Below, in pieces: positions 42,335 to 50,019 of a stretch of 55,047 bases of DNA. Location: NCBI GenBank assembly GCA_002494895.1, contig DADA01000023.1, positions 1-55,047 on the forward strand, given 5' to 3'. Both the position numbers and the translations under genes were made by a program. Origin of the DNA: Nitrososphaera sp. UBA210. Its GTDB lineage: Archaea > Thermoproteota > Nitrososphaeria > Nitrososphaerales > Nitrososphaeraceae. The notes beneath the pieces are model-generated. The model made no database searches. It was not told where the DNA came from and saw nothing but the letters and a program-made list of their open reading frames with translations. Each line of letters begins with the position of its first letter. The first letter of the stretch is position 1.

Positions 42335-42766
42335 ATGCATGACCCCGACTGCATATTTTGCAAAATCGCGTCAGATAAGATCCCGGCAAAGATCATACTA
42401 CAGAATAAAAGTACGATGGCACTTCTCGACGCCTTTCCCCTTGCTGCCGGTCACACGCTTGTAATTCCGAGATCACACTACGCCAAGCTGCAGGATATGG
42501 AGCTCCCTGACGTGGTGGCTCTATTCGAGATGACGTGGCAAGTGGTATCAGCAGTTGAGGCGGGGAGCCAATCATCGGCCACGACCATAGCAGTGCACAA
42601 TGGCAGGGAGGCAGGTCAGGAGATATCCCATGTTCATGTCCACCTGATTCCGAGAAAACTTGGAGATGGTGCAGGACCTGTTCATTCCATGTTTGGAAAA
42701 AGACCAAAGCTGGGTCCAGAAGAAATGGAATCACTCGCAAGCAAAATAGCGGCCAACCTCAAGTGA
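42335..42766 (+). CDS. HIT-family nucleotide hydrolase
   Basis: This 143-residue histidine-triad protein has an N-terminal CIFCKIASDKIPAKII motif with a CxxC zinc pair. The active site HVHVHLIPR is near residue 98. The start is ATG 42335 (MHDPDCIFC); the open frame continues 93 codons upstream, but that part is antisense-like and non-homologous. An AATATAAAC box lies 24 nt before the ATG, so the mRNA is probably leaderless. HIT enzymes hydrolyse nucleoside-phosphoramidate or dinucleotide substrates such as Ap4A or AMP-lysine. The true substrate is unknown. Confidence 0.92.
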   Translation: MHDPDCIFCKIASDKIPAKIILQNKSTMALLDAFPLAAGHTLVIPRSHYAKLQDMELPDVVALFEMTWQVVSAVEAGSQSSATTIAVHNGREAGQEISHVHVHLIPRKLGDGAGPVHSMFGKRPKLGPEEMESLASKIAANLK

Positions 42767-42816
42767 CAATCTCGGATCGACTATTTCTGATATCGCGCAA
42801 CAAACATCGAGCCGCT

Positions 42817-43518
42817 CTAGCGGATGCTTCCCAGTACGCCAGGAATTTCGGAAAGCGCAGACACCGTGAAAGTAGGATTTTCGCATTCGCTCATCGGATT
42901 CTGCAGCCGGAACAATGAACTCGTAGTCCTGATGGTTTTCATTCCAAGCCTGTTCGCCGGACACATATCGGTGTCAAGCCTGTCTCCAACCATAATACAG
43001 TCGGCTGCTTCATGTCCCGCTCTGCCTAGAGCAAGATGGAAAATCCTGGGGTCAGGCTTTTTCAGCCCCACTAAAGAGGATATTACACTCACCTTAAAGT
43101 ATCCGCCAAGACCAGAACTTTTTATTAGATCCGTTATGTCTTCAGACTGGTTCGCTATCAATCCCATCTCATAGCCCTTATCCGCCAGGTCGCGCAGGAC
43201 AACCCGTGCTACGTCATGGAACCTGAAAAGATCCCTTCTTGCCTCCAGTATTTGTGGCTCGAGCCTCTCGGAAATTACCCTGCCGTATGCAGGAGACAAC
43301 ACCAAACTGCAGATTTCAGCAATCAGCGCGCCAAAACTACCATGTCCAATCCGCCTGTCGCGAATCACGCTGTCGCGCACCGCGCGGTAGCTGCGCTGAT
43401 CCATCTTTGCACCAAAGCCATTCAGTAGCTCCAGAAACCTTTGGTCAAAATGGTCGACGAATTCACTTTCGTCCACAAGTGTCTGGCCGAGATCAAAGAA
43501 AACGAATGGCTTGTCCAC
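42817..43518 (-). CDS. HAD-superfamily hydrolase
   Basis: This 233-residue HAD-like phosphatase has motif I FFDLGQTLVDE with nucleophile D9. The usual second Asp of DxD is Gly11, which removes the general acid/base used for phosphate transfer. Motif II is IANQSED near 121. Motif III is the Lys of GLKKPDPRIF (about 149). Motif IV is MVGDRLDTDM near 176. Start is GTG 43516-43518. The G11 change also occurs in some subfamilies, so substrate cannot be inferred. It lies convergent to the HIT gene. Confidence 0.85.
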   Translation of the reverse strand: MDKPFVFFDLGQTLVDESEFVDHFDQRFLELLNGFGAKMDQRSYRAVRDSVIRDRRIGHGSFGALIAEICSLVLSPAYGRVISERLEPQILEARRDLFRFHDVARVVLRDLADKGYEMGLIANQSEDITDLIKSSGLGGYFKVSVISSLVGLKKPDPRIFHLALGRAGHEAADCIMVGDRLDTDMCPANRLGMKTIRTTSSLFRLQNPMSECENPTFTVSALSEIPGVLGSIR

Positions 43519-43621
43519 TGCAATAGCCAGAGTCCTAGATCTTTTCTGTCTTTCTGAGGTCCAAGCGTCGCTTGAAATACTTTAAATATCGTTTTCAGTC
43601 TTCACGCGTTGTCACCAAGGC

Positions 43622-45079
43622 ATGTCCTCAAGTTCAAGGGATTATGATATTATTATCGCTGGCGGTGGTCTCGCGGGCCTTATTGTAGCGGCTTCAGCAG
43701 CCTACTATTCGCGTCAGTCCTTGCGGACGCTGGTGGTTGACCGCAACGAAATTTCACAGCTTGGCAAAAAAACAGTAATGGGCTGGGTCTGCGGAGATGC
43801 TGTTGGCAAGAATACAGTCGACTATATGACTGAGCGGATAAAGATCACCTGGGGCCATCCGGAAATAGAACATCCCGTCAAAGGGGTCATGGCATATTCG
43901 CCGGATCATGAGTCGGGGATTCCCTTTGATGGTGAGGGCTACATACTCAACCGCAGACTGCTCCCACAGAAGCAATTCAATGATGCGATAAAGGCGGGCG
44001 TTGAAGTAAGGGACCGCATAGCTCTTCGATCGCTTGTCGTGGAGGACAACGCGGTCATCGGCGTGGAGGGAGACGATCTTGCGAACAAGACCACATTTAG
44101 GAAAACTGCACGGCTCGTTGTTGACTGCACGGGCGTTACGTCTGTCCTGCGAACGAACCTTCCGATAAAGTCGTTCATTCAACGAAGGATAGACAGGGAT
44201 GATCTGGAGGCCACCGGGCGATACATTTACAACTTTGACCTCGCTCGGGACGACAAGACATACTTCGATCCTGACTACTGCATAATTCACCTCGACCAAA
44301 AGCTCGCCCCGGGTGGTTACGGCTGGGTATTCCCGAAGGGTAGGAGCAAGGTCAACATAGGCCTTGGAGTGCAGCAGAAAGCGTTTGAGGCCCGAAATAA
44401 GGAAATGTCGGTTCATACCGACCTTAAGGCACTCATAGACGAATACGTCGAAATGAACCCCGCGATAGAGAATCCCAGCCTTGCAAACGGAAGGGAAGAT
44501 GACGGCAACGCCTGGGGCACGTGGCAGGTCTCGGTGAGGCGGCAGAACGACTGCCTCGTAGCCAACGGCTACATGCTTGTAGGAGATTCTGCGTGGATGC
44601 CAAAGCCTCTTGACGCAGGAGGAATAGGGCCCGCAATAATAGCCGCTACCATAGCCGGAAAAGACGCGGTGGAGGCGCTGCAGGCCGGCGATGTTTCGGA
44701 AAAAAGCCTTTGGCAGTACAACAAGCATTTCATTGACGACTATGGCTACAAGACTGCCGGTCTTGAAGTATTTAGGAGGATGCTGCAGGGCCTGACTAAC
44801 GAACAGATCAATTACGGCATGAAACACTTTCTGTCAAAGATGGACATAGACAAGATAACAAAAGGCGAACACCCGGAATTCAGCACAGTCGACAAGCTGG
44901 GCATGGTAATAAGAGGGGCAATGAACAAGAAACTTGCAGACGACCTGCGATACTGTGCGGACACGAACAAGATGCTGACCGAACACTACAGCGAATATCC
45001 GAACTCGCCAGACGGTTTCCCGGAATGGAACAAGAAACTGCAGGGACGACTCCTGGAAGCGTTTGCAAGATACAAATGA
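43622..45079 (+). CDS. Geranylgeranyl reductase family flavoprotein
   Basis: This 485-residue FAD-dependent reductase resembles archaeal digeranylgeranylglycerophospholipid reductases, which saturate the prenyl chains of membrane lipids. The FAD-binding Rossmann start IIIAGGGLAGLIVAASA (residues 10-26) is followed by a PGGYGWVFPKG core motif near 235. A DSAWMPKPLDAGGIGPAI segment near 325 contacts FAD. A C-terminal helical cap follows. A TTTAAATATC box near 43581 gives its promoter, and ATG 43622 is the start. A small gene overlaps its stop by ATGA. Confidence 0.88.
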   Translation: MSSSSRDYDIIIAGGGLAGLIVAASAAYYSRQSLRTLVVDRNEISQLGKKTVMGWVCGDAVGKNTVDYMTERIKITWGHPEIEHPVKGVMAYSPDHESGIPFDGEGYILNRRLLPQKQFNDAIKAGVEVRDRIALRSLVVEDNAVIGVEGDDLANKTTFRKTARLVVDCTGVTSVLRTNLPIKSFIQRRIDRDDLEATGRYIYNFDLARDDKTYFDPDYCIIHLDQKLAPGGYGWVFPKGRSKVNIGLGVQQKAFEARNKEMSVHTDLKALIDEYVEMNPAIENPSLANGREDDGNAWGTWQVSVRRQNDCLVANGYMLVGDSAWMPKPLDAGGIGPAIIAATIAGKDAVEALQAGDVSEKSLWQYNKHFIDDYGYKTAGLEVFRRMLQGLTNEQINYGMKHFLSKMDIDKITKGEHPEFSTVDKLGMVIRGAMNKKLADDLRYCADTNKMLTEHYSEYPNSPDGFPEWNKKLQGRLLEAFARYK

Positions 45080-45411
45080 CGTCGCCCTACACGACTTTCC
45101 CGGTTCATGAAACCATAGACATTCGAGAGATGGCTGACATCAGAAACGCTGCTGACAGGCTGGTCGAAGCATACGCGCAACAAAGTAATGAAGCAAGTTT
45201 CAGCTACAGAATACTGCTGCCACGCGGAGAAAAGCTGACCGGAAAATCAAGGAGGATAGGCATTTCATTTCAGGGAGAGTTTGTGCTTGGGTTACGGAAG
45301 AAAAATCTGGTTCCGCGAGTACGCGAAATCCGATACCTGCACGACGAAGCGCACTACGGCTGGCTTTTGGCCAGCCCCGAGGTAATCGAGCGTTTCGAAA
45401 AAAAGCCCTGA
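45076..45411 (+). CDS. Small protein translationally coupled to geranylgeranyl reductase
   Basis: This 111-residue protein starts at ATG 45076, whose last bases overlap the reductase stop (ATGA), so synthesis is coupled. It has no Cys or membrane span: a helix REMADIRNAADRLVEAYAQQ, then beta-rich SRRIGISFQGEFVLGLR, then a YLHDEAHYGWLLASPEV helix. I do not recognise it. The coupling suggests a partner, regulator or stabiliser of the reductase, which cannot be tested from sequence alone. Confidence 0.7.
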   Translation: MTSPYTTFPVHETIDIREMADIRNAADRLVEAYAQQSNEASFSYRILLPRGEKLTGKSRRIGISFQGEFVLGLRKKNLVPRVREIRYLHDEAHYGWLLASPEVIERFEKKP

Positions 45412-45442
45412 TCAAACTCTATTCGACAAGTGAAGCGACGGT

Positions 45443-46189
45443 TCATTTCAAAGCCTGCGGGCCTTCATCTTTGCCTTTGAACCGCGACATGAAGAAAGGC
45501 TGCTCCAGCTTCATGGCATTGCTCAAGATGACGGATATTACTACTCCAAAGAGAATTCCACCAACGATGTCCGTGGGATAATGCTGCATCACGTACACCC
45601 TTGTAATCCCAATCGTTACAGGAAAGGCCCACAAAATGTAACCCGCGATTCGAGATTTGTTGTATAGCGCGAATCCCGCGATAAAGGCCAGTGCAGTTGC
45701 TCTAGACGTGTGACCTGAGGGGTATGAACAGTCGTCCGCTTCCCCCGATGATGACAAGCAGCTCGCGGCTATTGGCGAAAAACTGTCACTTTCAATCCCA
45801 AAGTTTTCCGGCAGATCCAGGGCAGGGTCAAAACCGTAGGGAGGAATGGCTCTACCGATAGCAGGTTTGATGTACATCACCAGCACGACAAGAACCATCA
45901 AAGTGATGAGAAATATCATGCCCACCTTTCGCGTACGCCTGATTATAGTGATGATTATCCCAAAGGGAAAAAGTACGGTAACGTCTCCCATGGTGGTTAT
46001 CGCTATCATCGCCGCATCGAGCGCGGCGTTGCCATGGATGGACTTGAAGTACCTGCTTGCTGCATCGTCGGCGACAAAGGTCGCGCCTGAAGCAACGAGG
46101 GCACTGAAAGCAACGAAGGCTGCAGCGAGCCCTACAAGGAGCATTGACCGCGTTTTTATCATCCATGGCGGTCTGATGGCAGCGAGCAC
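45443..46189 (-). CDS. PAP2-family phosphatase
   Basis: This 248-residue membrane phosphatase has six hydrophobic segments. The three catalytic motifs are visible: a KxxxxxxRxxP-type KPAIGRAIPP near residue 108, SYPSGHTSRATA near 154, and ITRVYVMQHYPTDIVGG near 205 (TR-x5-H-x3-D). Family members dephosphorylate lipid or polyprenyl pyrophosphates, which fits archaeal lipid carriers such as dolichol phosphate. Start is GTG 46187-46189, with an ATG ten codons in as an alternative. The gene converges on the reductase pair. Confidence 0.88.
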   Translation of the reverse strand: MLAAIRPPWMIKTRSMLLVGLAAAFVAFSALVASGATFVADDAASRYFKSIHGNAALDAAMIAITTMGDVTVLFPFGIIITIIRRTRKVGMIFLITLMVLVVLVMYIKPAIGRAIPPYGFDPALDLPENFGIESDSFSPIAASCLSSSGEADDCSYPSGHTSRATALAFIAGFALYNKSRIAGYILWAFPVTIGITRVYVMQHYPTDIVGGILFGVVISVILSNAMKLEQPFFMSRFKGKDEGPQALK

Positions 46190-46230
46190 TTAACCAAAAA
46201 ACACGATACGTTGTTGTTTAATTGTTTTGC

Positions 46231-46572
46231 CTATAGTCTTGCTCTGCATTGAGGACAGACCTTGTCATCCTCGATTGACGCAAAGTAGGATTCCGCATTG
46301 CATGTCTTGCACGCAGCCTTTTCCATTGCTCCCCCCAGCCTGTAGTATCGGGTGTTGAAATTCTGGGCTATAGGCCGCAGCAATCCTGATTTTTCCATTT
46401 CCAGCAGCACATCCTCAAAGTCGAGAACGTCGAGCTCCATGGCACTATAAGCATCCATCCCGTTCAGGTGCGCGAGGATATCATCATTTGAAAACCTCAC
46501 ATCGGTGTCGTTAAAATTGTCGAAAATTACCTTGCGAATGTCGTGCCTGCTTACCTTGGTTGTAGCCGACAT
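46231..46572 (-). CDS. Winged-helix/zinc-ribbon protein at the end of the suf operon
   Basis: This 113-residue protein starts at an ATG directly after the sufU stop, with no gap. Its first 80 residues look like a winged helix (SRHDIRKVIFDNFNDTD ... EMEKSGLLRPIAQ). It ends in a zinc ribbon CKTCN...KVCPQCRA. That combination resembles a small regulator or Fe-S/RNA-binding adaptor. As the last gene of the suf cluster it may act in cluster sensing, though no cluster-binding pattern beyond four Cys is visible. Function unknown. Confidence 0.65.
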   Translation of the reverse strand: MSATTKVSRHDIRKVIFDNFNDTDVRFSNDDILAHLNGMDAYSAMELDVLDFEDVLLEMEKSGLLRPIAQNFNTRYYRLGGAMEKAACKTCNAESYFASIEDDKVCPQCRARL

Positions 46573-47001
46573 CTATAGGCCCTTTGAATCATCCTGCAGC
46601 TTCTTTGCAGAGTCTGGGTCCCTGTCAGCATAGTACTTTACCATGCCAAGTTTGAGTACTTTTAGCGAAAGCAGTGCGCATTTTATTCGCGCCGGGCCAA
46701 GTGAAGTAAGGCCAATGTTCTCCAGGATATCGTCCTTTGACAGGTCCTTGACAGAAGTAAGCGGCTTGCCCAAGACCATTTCGGTGAGCATCGACGCGCT
46801 GGCCTGGCTAATCGCACAACCCCTTCCTTCAAACTTTATGTCCTTTATAGTGCTTCCGTCAACTTTCAAGTGCATGTCAATCTCGTCGCCGCAGAGAGGG
46901 TTGCTGTCGTGAATGCTAACGTCAGCATCAGGCAACTTGCCCTTGTTCCGCGGGTTGCGGTAGTGATCCAATATTATTTCGCGATAAATGTCATCACTCA
47001 A
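46573..47001 (-). CDS. sufU: Fe-S scaffold SufU/IscU-like protein
   Basis: This 142-residue U-type scaffold or sulfur-accepting protein has the three conserved Cys sites: NPLCGDEID (Cys near 37, with Asp), GRGCAISQASASM near 62, and RIKCALLSLK near 106. It accepts persulfide from SufS and assists cluster assembly on SufBD. Start is TTG 46999-47001, overlapping the sufS stop in TTGA. The protein lacks the extra zinc-site insertion of some Gram-positive SufU. Confidence 0.93.
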   Translation of the reverse strand: MSDDIYREIILDHYRNPRNKGKLPDADVSIHDSNPLCGDEIDMHLKVDGSTIKDIKFEGRGCAISQASASMLTEMVLGKPLTSVKDLSKDDILENIGLTSLGPARIKCALLSLKVLKLGMVKYYADRDPDSAKKLQDDSKGL

Positions 47002-48248
47002 ATTTTGAACAGCTTCCTTGCTTCGTCAAGCGCGCCAATAAATGTGTCGATTTCTTGCTTTGTATTGTAGATATAAAAACTTGCCCTGGAGGTGGCTGCC
47101 ACGTCCAGCCTTTCCATGAGCACCTGCGCACAGTGGTGACCGGACCTTATGGCAACTCCATGGTCGTTCATGATGGTCGCAAGATCATGTGGATGAATGT
47201 CTCCAATGTTAAAGGACACTACGCCGCCTCTGTCAGTCACATTGCGCGGGCCGTACAGTGTAACGCCCTTCACTCCGCTGATCCTGTCAATCGCATATTT
47301 TGTGAGCTCGATCTCGTGATCCCTTACCCTGTCCATGCCGATATCTTCAAGGTATTCAATGGCTGCAGCAAAGCCTATCACGTCAGCGATATTTGGCGTG
47401 CCACCTTCGAACCTGTATGGAAGGTCGTTGTACCTTGTCTCGTACTTGTGGACCTCCTTTATCATGTCTCCTCCGCCCATGAATGGTGGCATCTTTTCCA
47501 GGATCTCTTTCTTGACATATAGTATGCCGACTCCTGTCGGCCCCAGCATCTTGTGCGCAGAGAACGCCATAAAGTCGCAGTCCATCCGCTGAACGTCGAC
47601 TTGCATGTGGGGAACAGACTGGGCAGCATCAACCAGCACGGGGATGCCCCTTTCGTGCGACATCCTGATAATCTCCTCAACCGGAATTATGGTGCCAAGT
47701 ACGTTTGACATATGTGACACTGAAACAAGTTTGACCTTGTTGCTGTCAAGGTGAGTCCTGTATTCCTTCATTTTCAGGTAACCGTCGTCGTCAACTCCGA
47801 TGTACTCCAGCTTTGCACCCTTTTCGCCGGCAAGGATCTGCCATGGCACGATGTTGCTGTGGTGTTCTATCTCGCTGATGACTATCTTGTCGTCCCTGCT
47901 GACGTTTGCTCTTCCCCAAGAGTAGGCTACAAGGTTTATAGCCTCCGTAGCGTTCCGGGTAAAGACTATCTCCTCGACAGAGCGGGCGTTAACGAATTTG
48001 GCAACCTTTTCCCTTGTCTTTTCAAAGGCAAGCGTTGCCTCCTCTGCCAGCTGATGCACGGCTCGATGAATATTCGAATTGTAATTCATGTAATAGTCGT
48101 GGATCGCGTTGATAACTGAAAGGGGCTTTTGAGTCGTCGCCGCATTGTCAAGATAGATAAGGGCTTTGCCCCCGTCCAGCTTGCGCTTTAGTATAGGAAA
48201 ATCCTCCCTGATCTTGTCCACGTCCAGTGCGCCGTGCTTTTGCATCAT
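46998..48248 (-). CDS. sufS: Cysteine desulfurase SufS
   Basis: This PLP enzyme mobilises sulfur from cysteine. The 416-residue group-II type has AFSAHKMLGPTGVGILYVKKEIL (Schiff-base Lys) near residue 230 and a C-terminal IRSGHHCAQVLMERL with the persulfide Cys near 373. N-terminal landmarks are IREDFPILKR and YLDNAATTQKP. ATG start 48246-48248, 4 nt after the Rieske gene. It feeds SufU and SufBD in the same operon. Confidence 0.96.
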   Translation of the reverse strand: MMQKHGALDVDKIREDFPILKRKLDGGKALIYLDNAATTQKPLSVINAIHDYYMNYNSNIHRAVHQLAEEATLAFEKTREKVAKFVNARSVEEIVFTRNATEAINLVAYSWGRANVSRDDKIVISEIEHHSNIVPWQILAGEKGAKLEYIGVDDDGYLKMKEYRTHLDSNKVKLVSVSHMSNVLGTIIPVEEIIRMSHERGIPVLVDAAQSVPHMQVDVQRMDCDFMAFSAHKMLGPTGVGILYVKKEILEKMPPFMGGGDMIKEVHKYETRYNDLPYRFEGGTPNIADVIGFAAAIEYLEDIGMDRVRDHEIELTKYAIDRISGVKGVTLYGPRNVTDRGGVVSFNIGDIHPHDLATIMNDHGVAIRSGHHCAQVLMERLDVAATSRASFYIYNTKQEIDTFIGALDEARKLFKI

Positions 48249-48252
48249 GTCG

Positions 48253-48570
48253 CTAGCCCAGTTGTATATAAATGCCGTTTTCCTGTATTTTAACCTTGTA
48301 AATTTTCAGCGGTTCCTCAGCAGGCAGGTTCTGTGGTATCCCTGTGTCGAGTTTGAAAGTGGATAAATGTAGCGGGCAGGTCACCGTCTGCTCCTGCTCG
48401 TTCAGGATACCTGTTGTCAGGTCGGCATAGGCATGGGTGCATATCCTGTCAGTAGCAAAAACCCTTCCACCTGCCTTTGCAAGCATCACCTTGCTGTCAC
48501 CGTGGTCAAAGTCGAGCATGTCGCCGTCCTTTAACGACTTTGCATCACAGACCCTAATCCAATCCTCCAT
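48253..48570 (-). CDS. Rieske-type [2Fe-2S] ferredoxin in the suf operon
   Basis: This 105-residue Rieske protein ligates a 2Fe-2S cluster by two Cys and two His: ICTHAYADL and TCPLHLSTF. The domain has no membrane helix, so it resembles soluble Rieske ferredoxins (the ferredoxin subunit of non-haem iron oxygenases). Its ATG is 5 nt downstream of sufD and 4 nt before sufS. Rieske-type genes inside archaeal suf clusters are common but unexplained; it could pass electrons during cluster assembly. Confidence 0.93.
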   Translation of the reverse strand: MEDWIRVCDAKSLKDGDMLDFDHGDSKVMLAKAGGRVFATDRICTHAYADLTTGILNEQEQTVTCPLHLSTFKLDTGIPQNLPAEEPLKIYKVKIQENGIYIQLG

Positions 48571-48575
48571 TCAGA

Positions 48576-49991
48576 TCACCTGTACTTGTAGTGCTTCTCG
48601 AAAATGTCCTGACTTTCTCTGTAGCGCGATTTTTCTACTTCGAGGATCTGTTCCATGGCCTCGTCGGTCCTCAGCATGAGAGGCTTGCCCTGCCACTTGT
48701 TCTCGATAAGGTAATTGACCCATGCCCTTATGGTCGGACCCATTTTTCTTGAAAGGGGCTCGAGAAATCCTGCAACTATCTCCCTCTTGGCTCCTTCTCT
48801 GCTGAGCCCTCTTGTCAGTAGGTAAAAAATCTGGTTTTCGTCCATCTGGGCCACTGAAGCAGCGTGAGTCGCCCTGACTTCGTTAGTTTCTATTTCAAGG
48901 CCTGGAATCGAATCCGATTTCGCGCCCCTGTCAAGCAGTATCGCGTGACTCGCAAGATACGATTCGGTGCCCTTGCCGTCCTTTCCTATTTTGATCATGC
49001 CCTTGAACAGCGACTTTGCCGTGTCCTTCAGGACGGATTTGACGAGGACGCGTCCCCTTGAATACTGGCCAAGATGAATCAGGTTTGAAGTCACGTCAAA
49101 TGACTGGGTAGAAGCCCCGAATATTATTTCGACATCTTCTGCCGATGCGCCGGATCCCTTCATTATGCTGTCTGTCTTGTACCGAGAGAGAAGCGAACCA
49201 AACATCCCGATATACCATGACATCTTGCCGTCCCTTTCAACAAAGGCTTTCCGGTTTGACACGTCGATCGTGTCAGTTGCCATCGCCTGCAGGGTTACCA
49301 TTTCAAGATGCGCGTTGGGGTTAACATGGGTCTCCACCAGCTCAAAGTAGCCCTGCTGGATATCCTGTTTTCCAGACGAGCCTGGAGCATATACTTCTTG
49401 AACGACCGTAGACTTTGAGCCGACGTCCGCAAATACAATGTTCCTTGACGCCATTGAAGAGCCGTCATCGGCAAGTGATGTGACGATCCTTATGGGATCT
49501 TCAAGAACAACGTTTCTCGGAATATAGATGAACGCCCCGGACTGAGAAGTGGAGGCCTCTAGCGCGATGAACTTGTCTTCAAGATAGTTTAGCGGGTTTG
49601 TCTCCATGCGGGATTTCAGCAGATCCTCGTGACTCCCCAGCGCGTCTTTTATCGACGAAACGATAACGCCTTTTTTCGAAAGGTCGTCGCGAATAAAGAT
49701 CTTGCTGGTTTGACCTACCTGAAGTATCCCCGTCCCCTGCTCCAGTTCCTTGAGCCTGTCAGCCAGCTCTTTGCTGATAGCTGGTTGTCGTGGCTCCGCA
49801 CCTGAAAAGTGGACACCTTCCGGCTTTATCTTGTTGACGTCAGAATACTTGCTGTATAGCGGCGACACTTCGGCAGGAAGTGATTGATATTGTGAAAAAG
49901 CCTTCTTGCGCATTGAACCAAACCAAGCGGGCTCGCTAGCCGCCAGCGACTCTACGTACTCTTCACTGACGGATGACAGATTGACAGTCAT
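48576..49991 (-). CDS. sufD: Fe-S assembly protein SufD
   Basis: This 471-residue SufB/SufD-family protein has the right-handed beta-helix core. It contains SGAFIYIPRNVVLEDPIRIVT near 150, a GASAEDVEIIFGAS region near 280, and the C-terminal conserved AASVAQMDENQIFYLLTRGLS with the family His/Gln. It lacks some of the Cys residues seen in SufB. ATG start at 49989-49991, 28 nt after sufB. SufD pairs with SufB (and normally SufC) on the transient cluster scaffold. Confidence 0.93.
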   Translation of the reverse strand: MTVNLSSVSEEYVESLAASEPAWFGSMRKKAFSQYQSLPAEVSPLYSKYSDVNKIKPEGVHFSGAEPRQPAISKELADRLKELEQGTGILQVGQTSKIFIRDDLSKKGVIVSSIKDALGSHEDLLKSRMETNPLNYLEDKFIALEASTSQSGAFIYIPRNVVLEDPIRIVTSLADDGSSMASRNIVFADVGSKSTVVQEVYAPGSSGKQDIQQGYFELVETHVNPNAHLEMVTLQAMATDTIDVSNRKAFVERDGKMSWYIGMFGSLLSRYKTDSIMKGSGASAEDVEIIFGASTQSFDVTSNLIHLGQYSRGRVLVKSVLKDTAKSLFKGMIKIGKDGKGTESYLASHAILLDRGAKSDSIPGLEIETNEVRATHAASVAQMDENQIFYLLTRGLSREGAKREIVAGFLEPLSRKMGPTIRAWVNYLIENKWQGKPLMLRTDEAMEQILEVEKSRYRESQDIFEKHYKYR

Positions 49992-50019
49992 GAAGAAATC
50001 ACCAACGGGTTCAGTAGGC

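Noticed and set aside
43754..44827. 357-codon minus-strand frame
   Set aside because: It is fully antisense to geranylgeranyl reductase, which has clear family motifs in the other strand.
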